A stretch of DNA of 64,000 nucleotides from assembly GCA_025667525.1 (NCBI GenBank), contig CM046878.1, positions 518,762,274-518,826,273 on the forward strand. Reading direction: 5' to 3'. Under the pieces are notes generated by a model. That model saw nothing but the letters and a program-made list of their open reading frames with translations, was not told the DNA's origin and did not search any database. Numbering within the stretch: the first letter of the stretch is position 1; every line of letters begins with the position of its first letter. Shown here piece after piece: positions 14,404-31,191 of the stretch. The position numbers and the translations under genes were made by a program. This DNA comes from Glebionis coronaria. Taxonomy: Eukaryota > Streptophyta > Magnoliopsida > Asterales > Asteraceae.

Positions 14404-14570
14404 AGGGTACCTGGAGTACACCTGGACTACTGTACATGAAGTACAAAATGAATACTGCACATGGAGCATATCTGAGACAGTGTACGTAGAGTACACGTGA
14501 AATACTGTACATGGAGTATAACTGAGACACTGTACATGGGGTACATATGGAATACTGTACATGGAGCTGG
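14404..14570 (+). repeat. 25-bp tandem array with 50-bp higher-order period
   Basis: Units start at 14404, 14429, 14454, 14479, 14504, 14529 and 14554, each built on ACTGTACATGGAGTACA. Unit ends alternate between ..GAAT or ..GAAAT and ..GAGAC, so the true repeat has two 25-bp subtypes. Confidence 0.75.
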
Positions 14571-14979
14571 TGGAAAATTTTATGGGATGATCGATACTGG
14601 TGTCGCCTGTCTGACATGATCAAAGAAATAAATTGATTTAAAACGGTAGTAAACTGATCTGAAATAAATAACATAATAGACTGACAATTCCTGCGTCGAC
14701 TTACTGCTGGTTGTTTCGAGGCTGAAAAGTATGATATAATCGGAGTCCCAACAGTGGTCAGCATGAAGCATGATTAATGAAGGTCAGTCATGATTTATCA
14801 TGAAAACGGGTTTTACTGAAGTTCATGTGTATCTTAACATGAAAACATCATTACTTTGCTGAAAACATAATCCTCGTAAGGAGACATGAAACTAAACCAT
14901 CATGTAGATGACATCAACGTGAGGGTATGAAAATTTGACTGTTACAAGGAACATAAAAGTCAAATCAACTGAGGAGTAA

Positions 14980-15480
14980 TATCAACTGATGTGGACGGCT
15001 ATGGTTCAATCCACAGAATTCAAAGAAGAAAACATGAGACTAAGTATGGGCCATCCTGGTTCGATCCATACTGGTAAAAATTTTCTGAGAACTGTCATGT
15101 ATAGGAATTTTTATAATCTCGGACTAAATATGGACGGCTGTAGTCCAATTCCTACTTGTCAAAATTTATGAAATGTCCTGATATGACAAAGGTGAACAAC
15201 TGTGGATCGGTCCACAAAACATCATTGGACTGAAAAGCATGAAATTTGACTTGAGAAATGGTGAACGTTTATGGCTGGTTCACCAAGTGATATTTGACTG
15301 AAAACATGAATCTGTCATGAGTAAGGGTAAACGCCTATGGTCGGTTTACCAATACAAAATCTGAACGGCAAGGGTGAACGCCTATGGGTCGGTTCACAAA
15401 AACAAAAATTCGCAGAAAAGCACATGCGACTAAATATGGCCAGTCCTGTACCAACCTTTTACTTAGTCAAAAACTTTAAG
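14980..15480 (+). repeat. Degenerate repeat array near the PBS
   Basis: Several imperfect modules recur, one built on TAAATATGGNCGG...TGTC, another on GGTGAACGCCTATGGTCGGTT. They lie within about 600 bases of the PBS, in the leader region where a packaging signal would be expected. Function is unknown. Confidence 0.5.
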
Positions 15481-15619
15481 AAAACCGACTGATAACTGAA
15501 AAAAATGACTTATAAATGCATGAGAAACATGAAAGATAACAACGCCAAAATCTGGAAAGTTCCTGGTGACTACCCACTAGTCACAGGTCAAGTTTTAGAG
15601 CCTACAGGTCGAACCTATT

Positions 15620-15631
15620 GCTCTGATACCA
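15620..15631 (-). other. Primer binding site (initiator Met tRNA)
   Basis: The minus strand reads TGGTATCAGAGC four bases inside the LTR boundary at 15636. This is the canonical initiator-Met primer site of plant LTR retrotransposons. Confidence 0.9.
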
Positions 15632-15635
15632 TAAT

Positions 15636-18539
15636 TGTAACACCCCACTTGGATAAGTGGACCGTTACGTGTATTTATGGCGTGTCATCAAAGCATAAGG
15701 TAAATGTCCTAAAACATTAACTGACCATAAAGGAAATACCGGAATCAAACATCGGCAATCCAAACATAAGCCCAAAACATGAAAAATAAAATACTGAAGG
15801 AAAGGACCAAACAATGTCCAAATAAGCAGAATAATGTAAGAATGCATAAAGTAAGAAGTCTGGATAGCTTCCATCCAAATGCACATGCTCTCAGAATCCT
15901 AAAAGCGTCCTGGTGTACCTGCCGTTAGAACATGAAAGGAACTACGGCTGAGCATAACGCTCAGTGAACGAATATAACGCATGATAGGGAATTACTAAAA
16001 TGAAACAGATGATAAAATACTGGAGCTGTAAGACTGACAAGTAACGTTGCAGCGGAAATCTGTAAATAATCTATAAAGTCTGATTTATCAATAATGAAGC
16101 TGAACTGTTATCTATTAAATCTGTATAACATGCATTTACTGTATTTTAATTGCCAGAGCTTATATAGGTCATGTGTTGTATCAACGGTGCATGAATAACT
16201 GGAGGGGTGACCTCGTCATGCTGTAGAGGGGTGACCTCTAAATAACTGTGCTGGGTGGAGGGATCAGCTCCAATGTGAAGGATGTAGAGCACACACCACA
16301 TTCACCTGCTAAACTGTAAACTATAGCCTAGGATGCATCCATACGCCCCACTAATAATACTGATAAAATGGCCAAGCTGAGCTGAGTGGGACGATGCAGG
16401 ATATCACTCTCCTGCATGTGAGTCACGACACCGGTGCCTCTAGTGCCGTGGTTACGGTACCTCCGTAACTAGTACATAAACTGATCATGCTTGTATATAA
16501 TGCTCAGGCAATTTATTTAATTCTTAATATGATTACTGATAAGTCTAAACATATACTGGGGAAAACATTTGGCCGAAGATGGGGAATCCTAATCATGCAT
16601 AGAAAGGAAGTCCTTACTGAAAGGACGGGAAATCCGTACCTCTAGTCCAGTAACTGGCTGAATGGAAGACTGAACGAATACTACTCGGCTTCACGCGTGC
16701 TACATGAATAAAGGACGCGAATAAGTAAACTGATATTCGCTTATTTAATTTCATGTTCTTATTGGTCTTTCATTTATTTATTTATTTTCTGAAATTCCGT
16801 ACGTATATTAACTGATAAATCTGACCTTATAATAATTCATTTTAATGTACTATCTTACTACTATTAGTTACGGTACGAAGTATTTCCGACGCTATAGTAG
16901 TACTATATTACGTATCCCGTTAGAATAGAAAGTTTCTATATAATATAGTTTCTAAAATAATTTTATTCATATAATAAAATTATACCCTTTAAAATATTAT
17001 ACACTATTTTAATTTAACGCATTTAAAATATATTTTAAACATTTATAAAACAATTAGATTAAAAAGGTATAATATACAAATCTTCATTTTATTTATTATA
17101 ATTATGTCCCGAGCCTACCGAGATACCCCATCTCGGTCGCACTAACAAATCAACAAACTATAATTAAATCCGCCTATATGAATTTGCGACAGAATCTGAG
17201 TCACTAAAAGTGTCGCTAAAATTGATGTTTAAAAACTGTCTGGAAAGCAATTCTGTGACAGAAAAAGTGTCACAGAAAACTGTCGCTAATTCTTAAAACA
17301 GAACCTCCATTTTTCTGTCTATTTTTCCCACTGTCTGTTAACATTTCCCACCGCCTGTGCAGTGGTTCCCACTGCTTATGCAGTGGTTCCCACTGCCTTC
17401 ATTTTTGGCAGACCCAAACGCCCCCTTTTCTGAAACTTAGTCCCAAACACCCCTGTTTGGTTTTTCTGTCTGCTGTCTGAAACGCCAAACACCCCTGATT
17501 GGTTAGAATATACACCGAGACCTTATGGTCTCGGTTTTCGTGAATCTAGCAAAGACCCGACACCCTCCTTAGTCGTGATTACACCCTGATTGGGTTAATT
17601 CTGATCGGGGCTGGCCAAAGAACAACGAGCTGCATAACCAAAACCTTATCGAGAGTCTAAGACTCTCGGTTTTCTTGAAACCCGAAACTACAACACCTTA
17701 TATTAGGTTAAAGCTTGTTATATCACATTAGTTTTACATGTTCTTGATGTAAACGATCTTGCATTCGTGACTGACAGAAAAAGGGAGAACCAAAGGTACT
17801 CGTTACCTATTCCACGTGATTAAAGAAGACGACACGAACCCAGCAAAATTATAGAATCGAAATACTCTTCCTCCCTTCGTTTCTGTCTTCCCAGCCGGCG
17901 GCTCCACAGCCTCAACCCTAATCTTCCTCTTTTCTTTTTTTTTTCTTTTTTTTTTTACGACTGATGAGAATGGGGTTTAAGTCCCGTTTTTTTTTCTTTT
18001 GTGAAGCCAAAATGGGCTAAAGCCCATGATCCTTTTCTTTCTCTTTTTATAACCGGCCCTTATAGCTCCTTTACTTTTCTTATTTATTTTTTTTTTTAAA
18101 TGAATAAACACTTAATATGGAATAGCTAGTAAGTAACTTTATTCACTAATAATTATTACTTACATAATACTTGACTAATTACTATTAATTATTTTTTCTG
18201 AAATAATTAATTGCGTAACGTTTTAAATAAAAAACAGAGGTTGCGTAATTACTGTTAACATTTAATTATTCTTGTACAATAAATAAAACATACGTAATAT
18301 TTTCTGAAACTTAATAATTATTTTCTGAATAATTATTTTGTTGTAGTATTTAAATAGACTGAGACTGTGTATTTTCTTTTTACGTTTCAACTCTGAAATG
18401 TATTATATTTATTTTCTGAATAAATATTCATGAATATTCTTTCTGACATTAATAAGTATTTACTGAATATCATATGAACAGTTTTTAATAAATAAAACTG
18501 CGTATTTAATATTCTAAATTTTTAAATACGGGTTTTACA
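15636..18539 (-). mobile_element. 5' LTR (right copy) of the giant-LTR element
   Basis: It is 2904 bp with the same TG...CA ends as the left LTR. CACCT follows immediately at 18540. For the element's orientation this is the promoter-bearing LTR, but I could not point to a specific TATA box. Confidence 0.92.
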
Positions 18540-18544
18540 CACCT

Positions 18545-19104
18545 CCTCTTGTCGTAGTCATAATCAATTAAGCTCTTTAATGCCTCCATAGATAGACAGA
18601 GTATCCTCATGTTCAGAAGTTAATATATCTGCTACCCAAAGTCAGAAACGTATTACTATTTACATTTTTTAATCCATCGGTGAGACCGATAATCCAGGAT
18701 AGAGGCACGTCATGAAACAAATCTTTTACTACTAAACATAAGTGGAAGCTTGGAATCTCGTGTTTAAGAGAAAAAGCTTTTTTCATCCCAACATCCAACA
18801 AACGAGCAGCTAATGTCAATTCATCACCGGACATTTCATTTGATACAACAGAGATAACTAATGATGTTAAAAGATCTCGGTAACTACAGGTTGGTGTAGT
18901 GCCAAAAGCGAATTGAACTAATACAAAATCTTGGTTGGGAACTTGATAGGACGTAAGTGGAAGAATGTCTTTTAACGAGTCCAAGACGTATAGGACCTCG
19001 AGATCTTTAGAAGAGCCTTGTTTGTTATTGTTTGCAGCATTTAAACCTCCCTCAAGTAAAAGAAACTTTTCCAAGGTGTTTGCGATGGCTGGTGGCGCGG
19101 GTAT
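18545..19104 (-). pseudogene. Coding exon remnant, interrupted by the LTR element
   Basis: An open frame of more than 150 codons runs from about 19104 to 18613. It has no ATG at its beginning and reads like the inside of an alpha-helical protein (EMSGDELTLAARLLDVGMKK; VVKDLFHDVPLSWIIGL). Near 18615-18650 the frame must shift by one base. It then continues as LNMRILCLSMEALKSLIDYD up to the retroelement and carries on at 8091. I do not recognise the family. The exon is flanked by copies A and C of a dispersed repeat, so it may be a real host gene remnant or a fragment carried by a transposon. Confidence 0.5.
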
Positions 19105-19145
19105 TCATCTAGTTATTAATGGATAACTGACGATTTATCCAATAA

Positions 19146-19940
19146 TATTATGTTTTATCTTCAAAATTCCACACTGAAACTTATTATTTTAAAATGGGTA
19201 AAAGCTATAAATACTCTATGTATTCGGTTTTACATATTATGATTGTAACTACGATGTCAAGGATGTCAAGCGTTTTTATAAGGAAACCGGTTGCTAATAG
19301 AGATGATATTAGATAAAAAGAAAATTATAGAACTAAAGACTGCAGACTTGAATATGAGTAATGCTACAACCACAAACAGATTTCCACAAAATGTTTCACA
19401 AAATGAGGTGTCATATGATTAGTGCATATGTATAAGAGAGAGAAATGAAAAGTGGATTTTATAAGCCACTAATCATATGACACCTCATTTTGTGAAACAT
19501 TTTGTGAAAATCTCTTTGTGATTGTAGCATTACTCCTTGAATATTATAGAACCTCAATTTGGACTAAATTCTGCTAAAATTTACAAAGAGAGTTAATTGG
19601 ACACTCACAAAATTTATTGGGACACTCAATGTACAAACAATTTAAGAAGTTAATATTTACAGTACAATAGGTTAATACATGTTTTTTAGTGTCTCAATCA
19701 ATTATGGAAGTGTGCAAATCACTAGCTATTTACATAGGGTAAAAAAGGTTTATCACCCACATCGGTGGGGATTGCAACCAAAAACTGTTTTATATAGAAA
19801 AATACTCGTAACTCATTTACTTAGGGGTGAAATGCATTTGAGTTCCACTGGGCTTGTATCACTTGTTCTTCGTGTATACGATAAATCAAATGATACAAGT
19901 TTAGATGCGACTAAATTTCCTTGAACCTTTAATTTTTGAA
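19146..19940 (+). repeat. Dispersed repeat, copy C
   Basis: Same family as copy A at 7470 and copy B at 63604, in the same orientation, but enlarged. It contains a ~130-bp extra segment at about 19193-19320, the MITE at 19356-19535, and further unmatched sequence at about 19590-19740. The upstream-element core (CACCCACATCG at 19754-19764) and a TATA box about 24 bases on are kept, as is a T run near 19930. Confidence 0.55.
19356..19535. mobile_element. MULE-type MITE, 180 bp
   Basis: Inverted ends GAGTAATGCTACAA... / ...TTGTAGCATTACTC-type arms of more than 60 bp fold back on each other. They are flanked by the perfect 9-bp duplication CTTGAATAT (19347-19355 and 19536-19544). A 9-bp duplication and long arms are characteristic of Mutator-like non-autonomous elements. 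It interrupts copy C. Confidence 0.85.
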
Positions 19941-19950
19941 AAAAAATAAA

Positions 19951-19963
19951 TATATATATATAT
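19951..19963. repeat. (TA)n tract 1 (short)
   Basis: A run of about 13 bases of alternating TA bounds the left end of bead 1. It is much shorter than the others. Confidence 0.8.

Positions 19964-25198
<5,235 letters not shown>

Positions 25199-25238
<40 letters not shown>
25199..25238. repeat. (TA)n tract 4
   Basis: About 40 bases of TA. Confidence 0.95.
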
Positions 25239-25838
<600 letters not shown>

Positions 25839-26215
25839 TAGAGATCCAGTGAGAATATTAGTTAAAGGGAAAAAGACATATATGGTCATTTTGAGCATTA
25901 ACAAACCTTATCATGGTCACCTTTTCAACTAGGGACAAATTTGGTCATCACCATTCATATTGTGACAAGTGTCCCATTAAAGTTGCTTTTTAACTGCTCA
26001 ACCGACGGCGCTCAACCCACAAATGCACAACTTCTGTGTTTCACTTTATTGGAAATTGAAAAATTATGTACTATTGTCATAACCTTGATATCCGGAAATA
26101 TTTTTCACTTTTACCCCCTTTTATTTTCAATTTACACCCTTTTATAAACCATATATATATTAATTTTCACAAAATATTTTTTTTTGGCATCCTAATTTTT
26201 CATCCCGGAAGCTCC

Positions 26216-29200
26216 ATGAATCGACTTGTAAGTGTCACTAAATTTTTTTTTTCGAACAGTATGTGTTGGTATGTTCATCCATGAAACTGATTTAATTTGT
26301 TGAATTGATATAGTATTATTATTTTATGGTTTTAGGAATATGTTGCGAAGATTCATATAAAAAGCAAACTCCATTACTTTCGTTTGATGAAAGAGAGATT
26401 AGGTTTAAGACGATGTGAGTTGTTTAGGTCCACATGTTTTGGTCGCTGGTTGGATTTATATAATGTTGATAATGACGATGGTCTGATACATTATATGCTT
26501 CAGAAGCAGAAATATTCAGATAGTGATCATTATGATTTGCCCTTAATTTATCATGTTAATGGCAGTACACTCCACTTTGGTCGGCGTGAATTCTGTATTA
26601 TAACTGCTTTTGAATTTGGGCACCAAAGCTTCAGTAAGTATAGGGCTGGCGAAATCAGTTTCCGTGATAGAGTGTTACCAGAGAAGATTGGTGAATATGT
26701 AAAAAACATGGATCTTCTATGTATCATTGAGGACGAAGAGCGATTTACCAATTTGTCCGATGAAGATTCTGTTAGAGTTTGTCTACTTTTGTCTTTGGAA
26801 GTTATTTTCATGGGTCACGAGTTGGGAGCAATTGTTGATGATGTATTTCTGCGGATGGTGGAAAATATTGCTGTTTGGAATGAGTTTTGTTGGGGTGAGT
26901 ATATATGGCGGGAGTTATATACTGCCATTAGAAATGTTAGTTCCAAGTATATGGATACTCACTGTAAATCATTTGAGAGAAATCCTAACTTTGTTCCGTC
27001 GTATTCATTGTCTGGATTTGTCTTAGCTTTCAAAGTGAGTATTGATTTTATAGTATTCCATATTCAGTGGTTGTTCCTTACCATAACATTTTTTACATCT
27101 ACAAATTATAGATTTGGATTTTAGAGTGTTCAAGAGTGAGCGGTTGTTGGTGGTCCCAAATGTCTGATATGATCCCTAGAGCCGTTTCCTGGTCAAAGCA
27201 TAGGAATATTGAGGATTATGACAAACTTTTCCCCCAGGTAATTTTTATGTTTTATGTTTTATGTTAAAGATTTACTAAATAATTTGATTCAACTGATATG
27301 ATCCCTAGAGGTATAATTGATCAAATAGGCATTCTAAGTTATGTTGATTGAAAACATGGGGAATATTTGTACAAACAGGCCAAAAATTGTAACCTAATGC
27401 ACAACAGGGGGAATTTATTGACAATACACGGGAATATTTGTTTTATTTAGTACAGGTTTAATTGATCAAATAGGCATTCTAAGTTTTGTATGTCTTTATC
27501 TTTAGGCAAAAGCGACAGATTTTGACATTTATCCAAACAAAGTTGAGGGGCAAACTGGTTGGTATACAAGAAGTAATAAATATTTCAAGTGGTATACACC
27601 TAGAGCTCCTCCTGTTGAATACGGTGGCCTATTTGGTGATTATTTAAAAAAATTGATGAAAGCCCGCAAAGCCCAGGAGGAAGATGCTGAGTCATCAAAA
27701 GGTACACTTAGCAAAGAACCATCAATTGAGAATCGTCTTCAGGCTCTAGAGAAATTATCCAACAGTTTAATGATTCTACCGAAAGAGACAAAGAGTTTGA
27801 AATCACGTGTTTACAAGCTTGAGACTATTATCAATGTAAGTTTTAAAACATGGTTGATCAAGTTGTTTTACACATTCTCTTGTTAATTTAATGTTAACTT
27901 CATTAATCTTTATGTTTTAGGTCCTCACTCGTAAAGATAAGACTAAAACAGTTTCCCAAAAGGTAATCAACAGGATAAGTTTGATAATCAGGTATGGTTT
28001 ACAATACAATATAATAATAGCCTCTTAAATTAATCAACAGGATAAGTTGCCTAGTCTTGATAAGGCGTGTGATCTTGGAGACAAGTATTTGAGTGATGAT
28101 GAAATACAATATTTTTCATTTAATTGTTCTCTAATTGTACGATCAAGCAAAGACCCTGTTGAGGATTTGGTAAAAGCTTTAGATGAGTTTGATAATCAGG
28201 TATGTTTTTTGCTCAACTTTTTTGGTATTCCAATATCTTTTTTAATCGTATACTAACAAGTATATATAACTTTAAACAGGATCACCGTTCTGAGAAGAAA
28301 ATTTTTGTATTAAATTCTCGCACCAAAGCGCAAAAGATAGAGGCTGAAAAGAATAGGCTGGACGAGGTTAAGAGAAAAAGGATGAAATCATTGCAAGAGG
28401 AACAACGAAGCATGAAGACCACGGACATATCGAATTCCAGTCACATGAAACTTGCTCTACAGAAAACTGGAAGCAACACCAATAGGAGGTATGTTAATGT
28501 GGTCAGGCAACCGGGATTCAGCAATCCAGATACTGTGTTACCCAGCATGGATGCATTAAGAAATCAGAAGAACGTTCTTGATCCATTTATGATTAAAATG
28601 TGCATGAATCTTGAACCATGGAAAGAGGTTTGTCCGCCATTCACGGCATTTATCAAATTAATACTTGTTATCTTTTTTGTTAACTTAACTGTCTTTACTG
28701 ATAATTTGTTATTCTCAGGATCTTAGGAGACCATCTAAAAGTATTGACAAAATTTATTGTGATTCCCCGACGGTGTTTTTCCTCAACAACTTACCAATTC
28801 CTCGTTGCAAGTTCTCATGGTGCAATGACATTTCAGTAGATCGTAGTTTCTGGGATAGTTTTGTTGGTTTGGATGAAGAACGAGTTGGTTGGTATTTGGA
28901 TGAGGTACTTATACTAAATGTTTTAATTTATCTTGTTATAGCACATTGATCTATATTTTATTTATAATTTTTTTTTATCTTGTTATAGCACATTGATCTA
29001 TGGGTATGGTACATGTGGCATTTTAGACAATCATCGCATGACTGGTCAATGGTTAGCTGTTATTTTTTTAACCGTTTGATGGCCGAATCGATGCCACTGT
29101 TTTATGCAACGGATGAAGTTTACCCGTTGTCGTGGAAAGATGTTGAACAAGTAATTATTTCAAGTTTGAAAATTCGTATTTGCAAATCATATATTATTTT

Positions 29201-29725
29201 TAATTTAATTTTATGTATAATAATATTTATAGGTCTTTATTCCCATTAATCAATCCAAACGACATTGGTTCTTAGCACAGTTTCACATCACATCTGGAAA
29301 TGTTACGATATATGACAGTGAAAATTATAATGATGAATGTAGTGACTGGTATTTGTCAGTGATGGAGTGTTTAGGGAATAAACTTCCGGTTGTTTTAGAA
29401 AAAACCGGGGTGTTTGAAAGCAAAGGTATTGAAAAAAATTCCTACTCTATTAACTTCTGTCGAGCAAAAAATGTCCCAATCCAAGGTGGGGTATTTGGTG
29501 ACTGTGGCGTATTTCTCTGCATTTTCCTTTACAGGTATATCGTTGTATAACTCATTGTCTTCTTATATATCCTTTGTCAGATCTTACATTTTATAATTTT
29601 TTTTTTGCTATATAAATAGGTTAGCCCATGGTATCTCGCTCTATGTTGAAGATCCAATACAAACCGCCCTTGCCTATAGAGAGAAAATGCTGGAATTCTT
29701 TTTCAAGCACAAGATAGCAATGTAG
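26216..29725 (+). CDS. DUF1985 and Ulp1-like C48 cysteine protease (left copy), 11 exons
   Basis: Spliced frame of 823 codons. Exons: 26216-26227, 26336-27034, 27112-27237, 27506-27835, 27921-27962, 28041-28199, 28280-28627, 28719-28904, 28989-29150, 29233-29534, 29620-29725. All introns are GT-AG and the frame never breaks. Residues about 20-290 form the DUF1985 domain (FGRWLDL; SGCWWSQMSDMIPRAVSW). A charged, coiled-coil-like middle follows. The C-terminal C48 domain keeps the triad: His699 (KRHWFLAQ), Asp716 (TIYDSE), Cys779 (GDCGVF), with Gln772 for the oxyanion hole. Ulp1 enzymes cleave SUMO or related modifiers; the target here is unknown. The 12-bp first exon (MNRL, good GTAAGT donor) is the least certain part. 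Confidence 0.85.
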
Positions 29726-29869
29726 TTCCTGCATATGTCTTAGATGCAACTTCTAATCAACTGTTATGTTTGAATGGCTTCAAATAACTTCTAACTTATT
29801 TTGTTTTATTATTTGTTTTGTGATACTTTATCTATTATGTTTGTTTGTTAAAAATATTGGTCAAATGTT

Positions 29870-30270
29870 GCACTAATGCACAACTTTTTTCACATATTGC
29901 ACAACTGCTCAACTTTGTTTCATAGTGCACAAATGGTCAACTTTTTAATTCATAGTGCAAAAATGCTCAACTTATTTGATGCACCAACTTTGTTGATTCA
30001 TAGTGCACAAATGCTCAACCTTTTGATTCATAGTACACAACTGCTCTACTTTTTGCACAGATGCTCAACTTTTGTTCGATATTGCACAACTGCTAAACTA
30101 TATGTTTTCCTAATGTACAATCAACTTTCTGTTGGATATTGCACAACTGCTCAACTTTTGTTGCTTAATGAACAAAAACTATATGTTTTCCTAATGTACA
30201 ATCAACTTTCTGTTGGATATTGCACAACTGCTCAACTTTTGTTGCTTAATGAACAAATGCTCAACTTTTC
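29870..30270 (+). repeat. TGCTCAACTTT-type short interspersed repeats, left cluster
   Basis: GCACAACTGCTCAACTTT-like words recur more than ten times, spaced by TTTGTTGGATATT or TTCATAGT. A ~65-bp unit (TATGTTTTCCTAATGTACAA...) is duplicated at about 30100 and 30180. The same words occur at 30838-31015, 40370-40640 and in both subterminal regions of the MULE. They give apparent open frames that are not genes. Confidence 0.75.
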
Positions 30271-30279
30271 CACCAAAAG

Positions 30280-30560
30280 TTTTAAAAAATTTGGACGTAG
30301 CCAGGACTCGAACCTGCGCCACACACACCACAACACACACACCTTACCGTCATGCCCTAGGGTCTTTAATGATAAAGTTTCCCTAGGGCTTGTATACAAC
30401 GGGTGTTTTGTTTTCAGATTATATTAATTTTCGATTGTTATAAGCTTATTTTCAACTTATTACTTAAGGAAATTTAGCTTTTAATCTTGTTAATCTTAGG
30501 TTTAAATTTTGTTTATTGGTATTGGGATTACCAGTAGTGTAAAAGAAAAATAAAATAAAA
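30280..30560 (-). repeat. tRNA-like SINE unit, copy 1
   Basis: On the minus strand GGTTCGAGTCC (30304-30314) is a perfect polymerase III B box. Upstream of it, GGGCATGACGGTAAGGTG resembles a tRNA D-arm/A-box region. A CA-rich linker lies between them. The 3' side runs into CCAAATTTTTTAAAAC. The unit is followed directly by copy 2 with a period of about 285 bases. Confidence 0.6.
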
Positions 30561-30838
30561 AAGTTTTAAAAAATTTGGACGTAGCCAGGACTCGAACCTG
30601 CGCCACACACACCACAACACACACACCTTACCGTCATGCCCTAGGGTCTTTACTGATAAAGTTTCCCTAGGGCTTGTATACAAGGGGTGTTTTGTTTTCA
30701 GCTTATATTAATTTTCAATTGTTATAAGGTTGTTTTCAACTTATTTGTTAAGGAAATTTAGCTTTTAATCTTGTTAATCTTAGGTTTAAATTTTGTTTAT
30801 TGGTATTTGGATTACCAGTATTGTAAAAGAAAAATACA
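30561..30838 (-). repeat. tRNA-like SINE unit, copy 2
   Basis: Near-identical to copy 1, including the B box and the AAGGAAATTTAGCTTTTAAT tail. It stands in direct tandem. Confidence 0.6.
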
Positions 30839-31040
30839 AATGCTCAACTTTGTTGGATATTGCACAACTGCTCAACTATTTGTTTTCCTAATGTACAATT
30901 GCTCAACTTTCTGTTATATATTGCACAACTGCTCAACCTTTGTTGCTTACGCACAAATGCTCAACTTTACGCACAACTGCTCAACTTTTGTTGCTTAATG
31001 AAAAAATGCTCGACTTTTCCATTAAACAGGGGGAATATTT
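30838..31040 (+). repeat. TGCTCAACTTT repeats and a CAGGGGGAA motif
   Basis: Continuation of the left cluster after the two SINE-like units. It ends with AAACAGGGGGAATATTTTG, one of several CAGGGGGAA motifs scattered through the MULE. Confidence 0.6.
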
Positions 31041-31191
31041 TGACAAAACAGTGGGAATCTTTTGTGCAAATAGAGAAAATTAAAATAGAGTAAATTACAT
31101 TAAATAAATTCCAACATATTCTTGGTAAATATTCAGAAAATAGAGTAAATTACATTAAATAGAGTAAATTACATTAAATAAAGTAGCTTCT

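Larger units (their letters stand above)
10988..15635 (-). mobile_element. Interior of the giant-LTR element, without gag or pol
   Basis: The 4.65 kb has no long open frame on the element's strand. It holds degenerate tandem motifs: CAGCATCAGCA-type units at about 14220-14340, a 25-bp array at 14404-14570, and units containing GTGAACGCCTATGG and TAAATATGG at about 14980-15480. An A24 run lies near 11137. I see no recognisable retroviral domain. Short open frames at 12204-12994, 13728-14368 and 14330-14764 have no visible support. Confidence 0.7.
8092..18539 (-). mobile_element. Complete LTR retrotransposon with giant LTRs, non-autonomous
   Basis: Two ~2.9-kb LTRs beginning TGTAACACCCC and ending GGGTTTTACA flank a 4.65-kb interior. 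The 5-bp duplication CACCT stands at 8087-8091 and 18540-18544. The PBS beside the right LTR and the PPT beside the left one place it on the minus strand. The LTR start, LTR length and PPT recall Tekay/Del chromoviruses, but no gag or pol frame is visible. It is best called a large retrotransposon derivative that depends on enzymes from elsewhere. The LTRs differ at roughly twenty places by eye, so the insertion is recent. Confidence 0.9.

Noticed and set aside
14330..14764. A 144-codon minus-strand frame
   Set aside because: It translates the 25-bp array and its flank; the periodic residues come from the repeat.
27963..27990. An extra mini-exon (GATAAGTTTGATAATCAG) in the left Ulp gene
   Set aside because: It would need an 11-base intron. 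Splicing directly to 28041 keeps the frame with normal introns.
30300..30330. A functional tRNA gene
   Set aside because: The B box is perfect, but there is no acceptor stem or anticodon arm. A CA-rich linker replaces the middle, so a SINE-like unit fits better.
29876..30427. A 183-codon plus-strand frame after the left Ulp gene
   Set aside because: It is made of TGCTCAACTTT repeats and a tRNA-like unit and has no protein motif.
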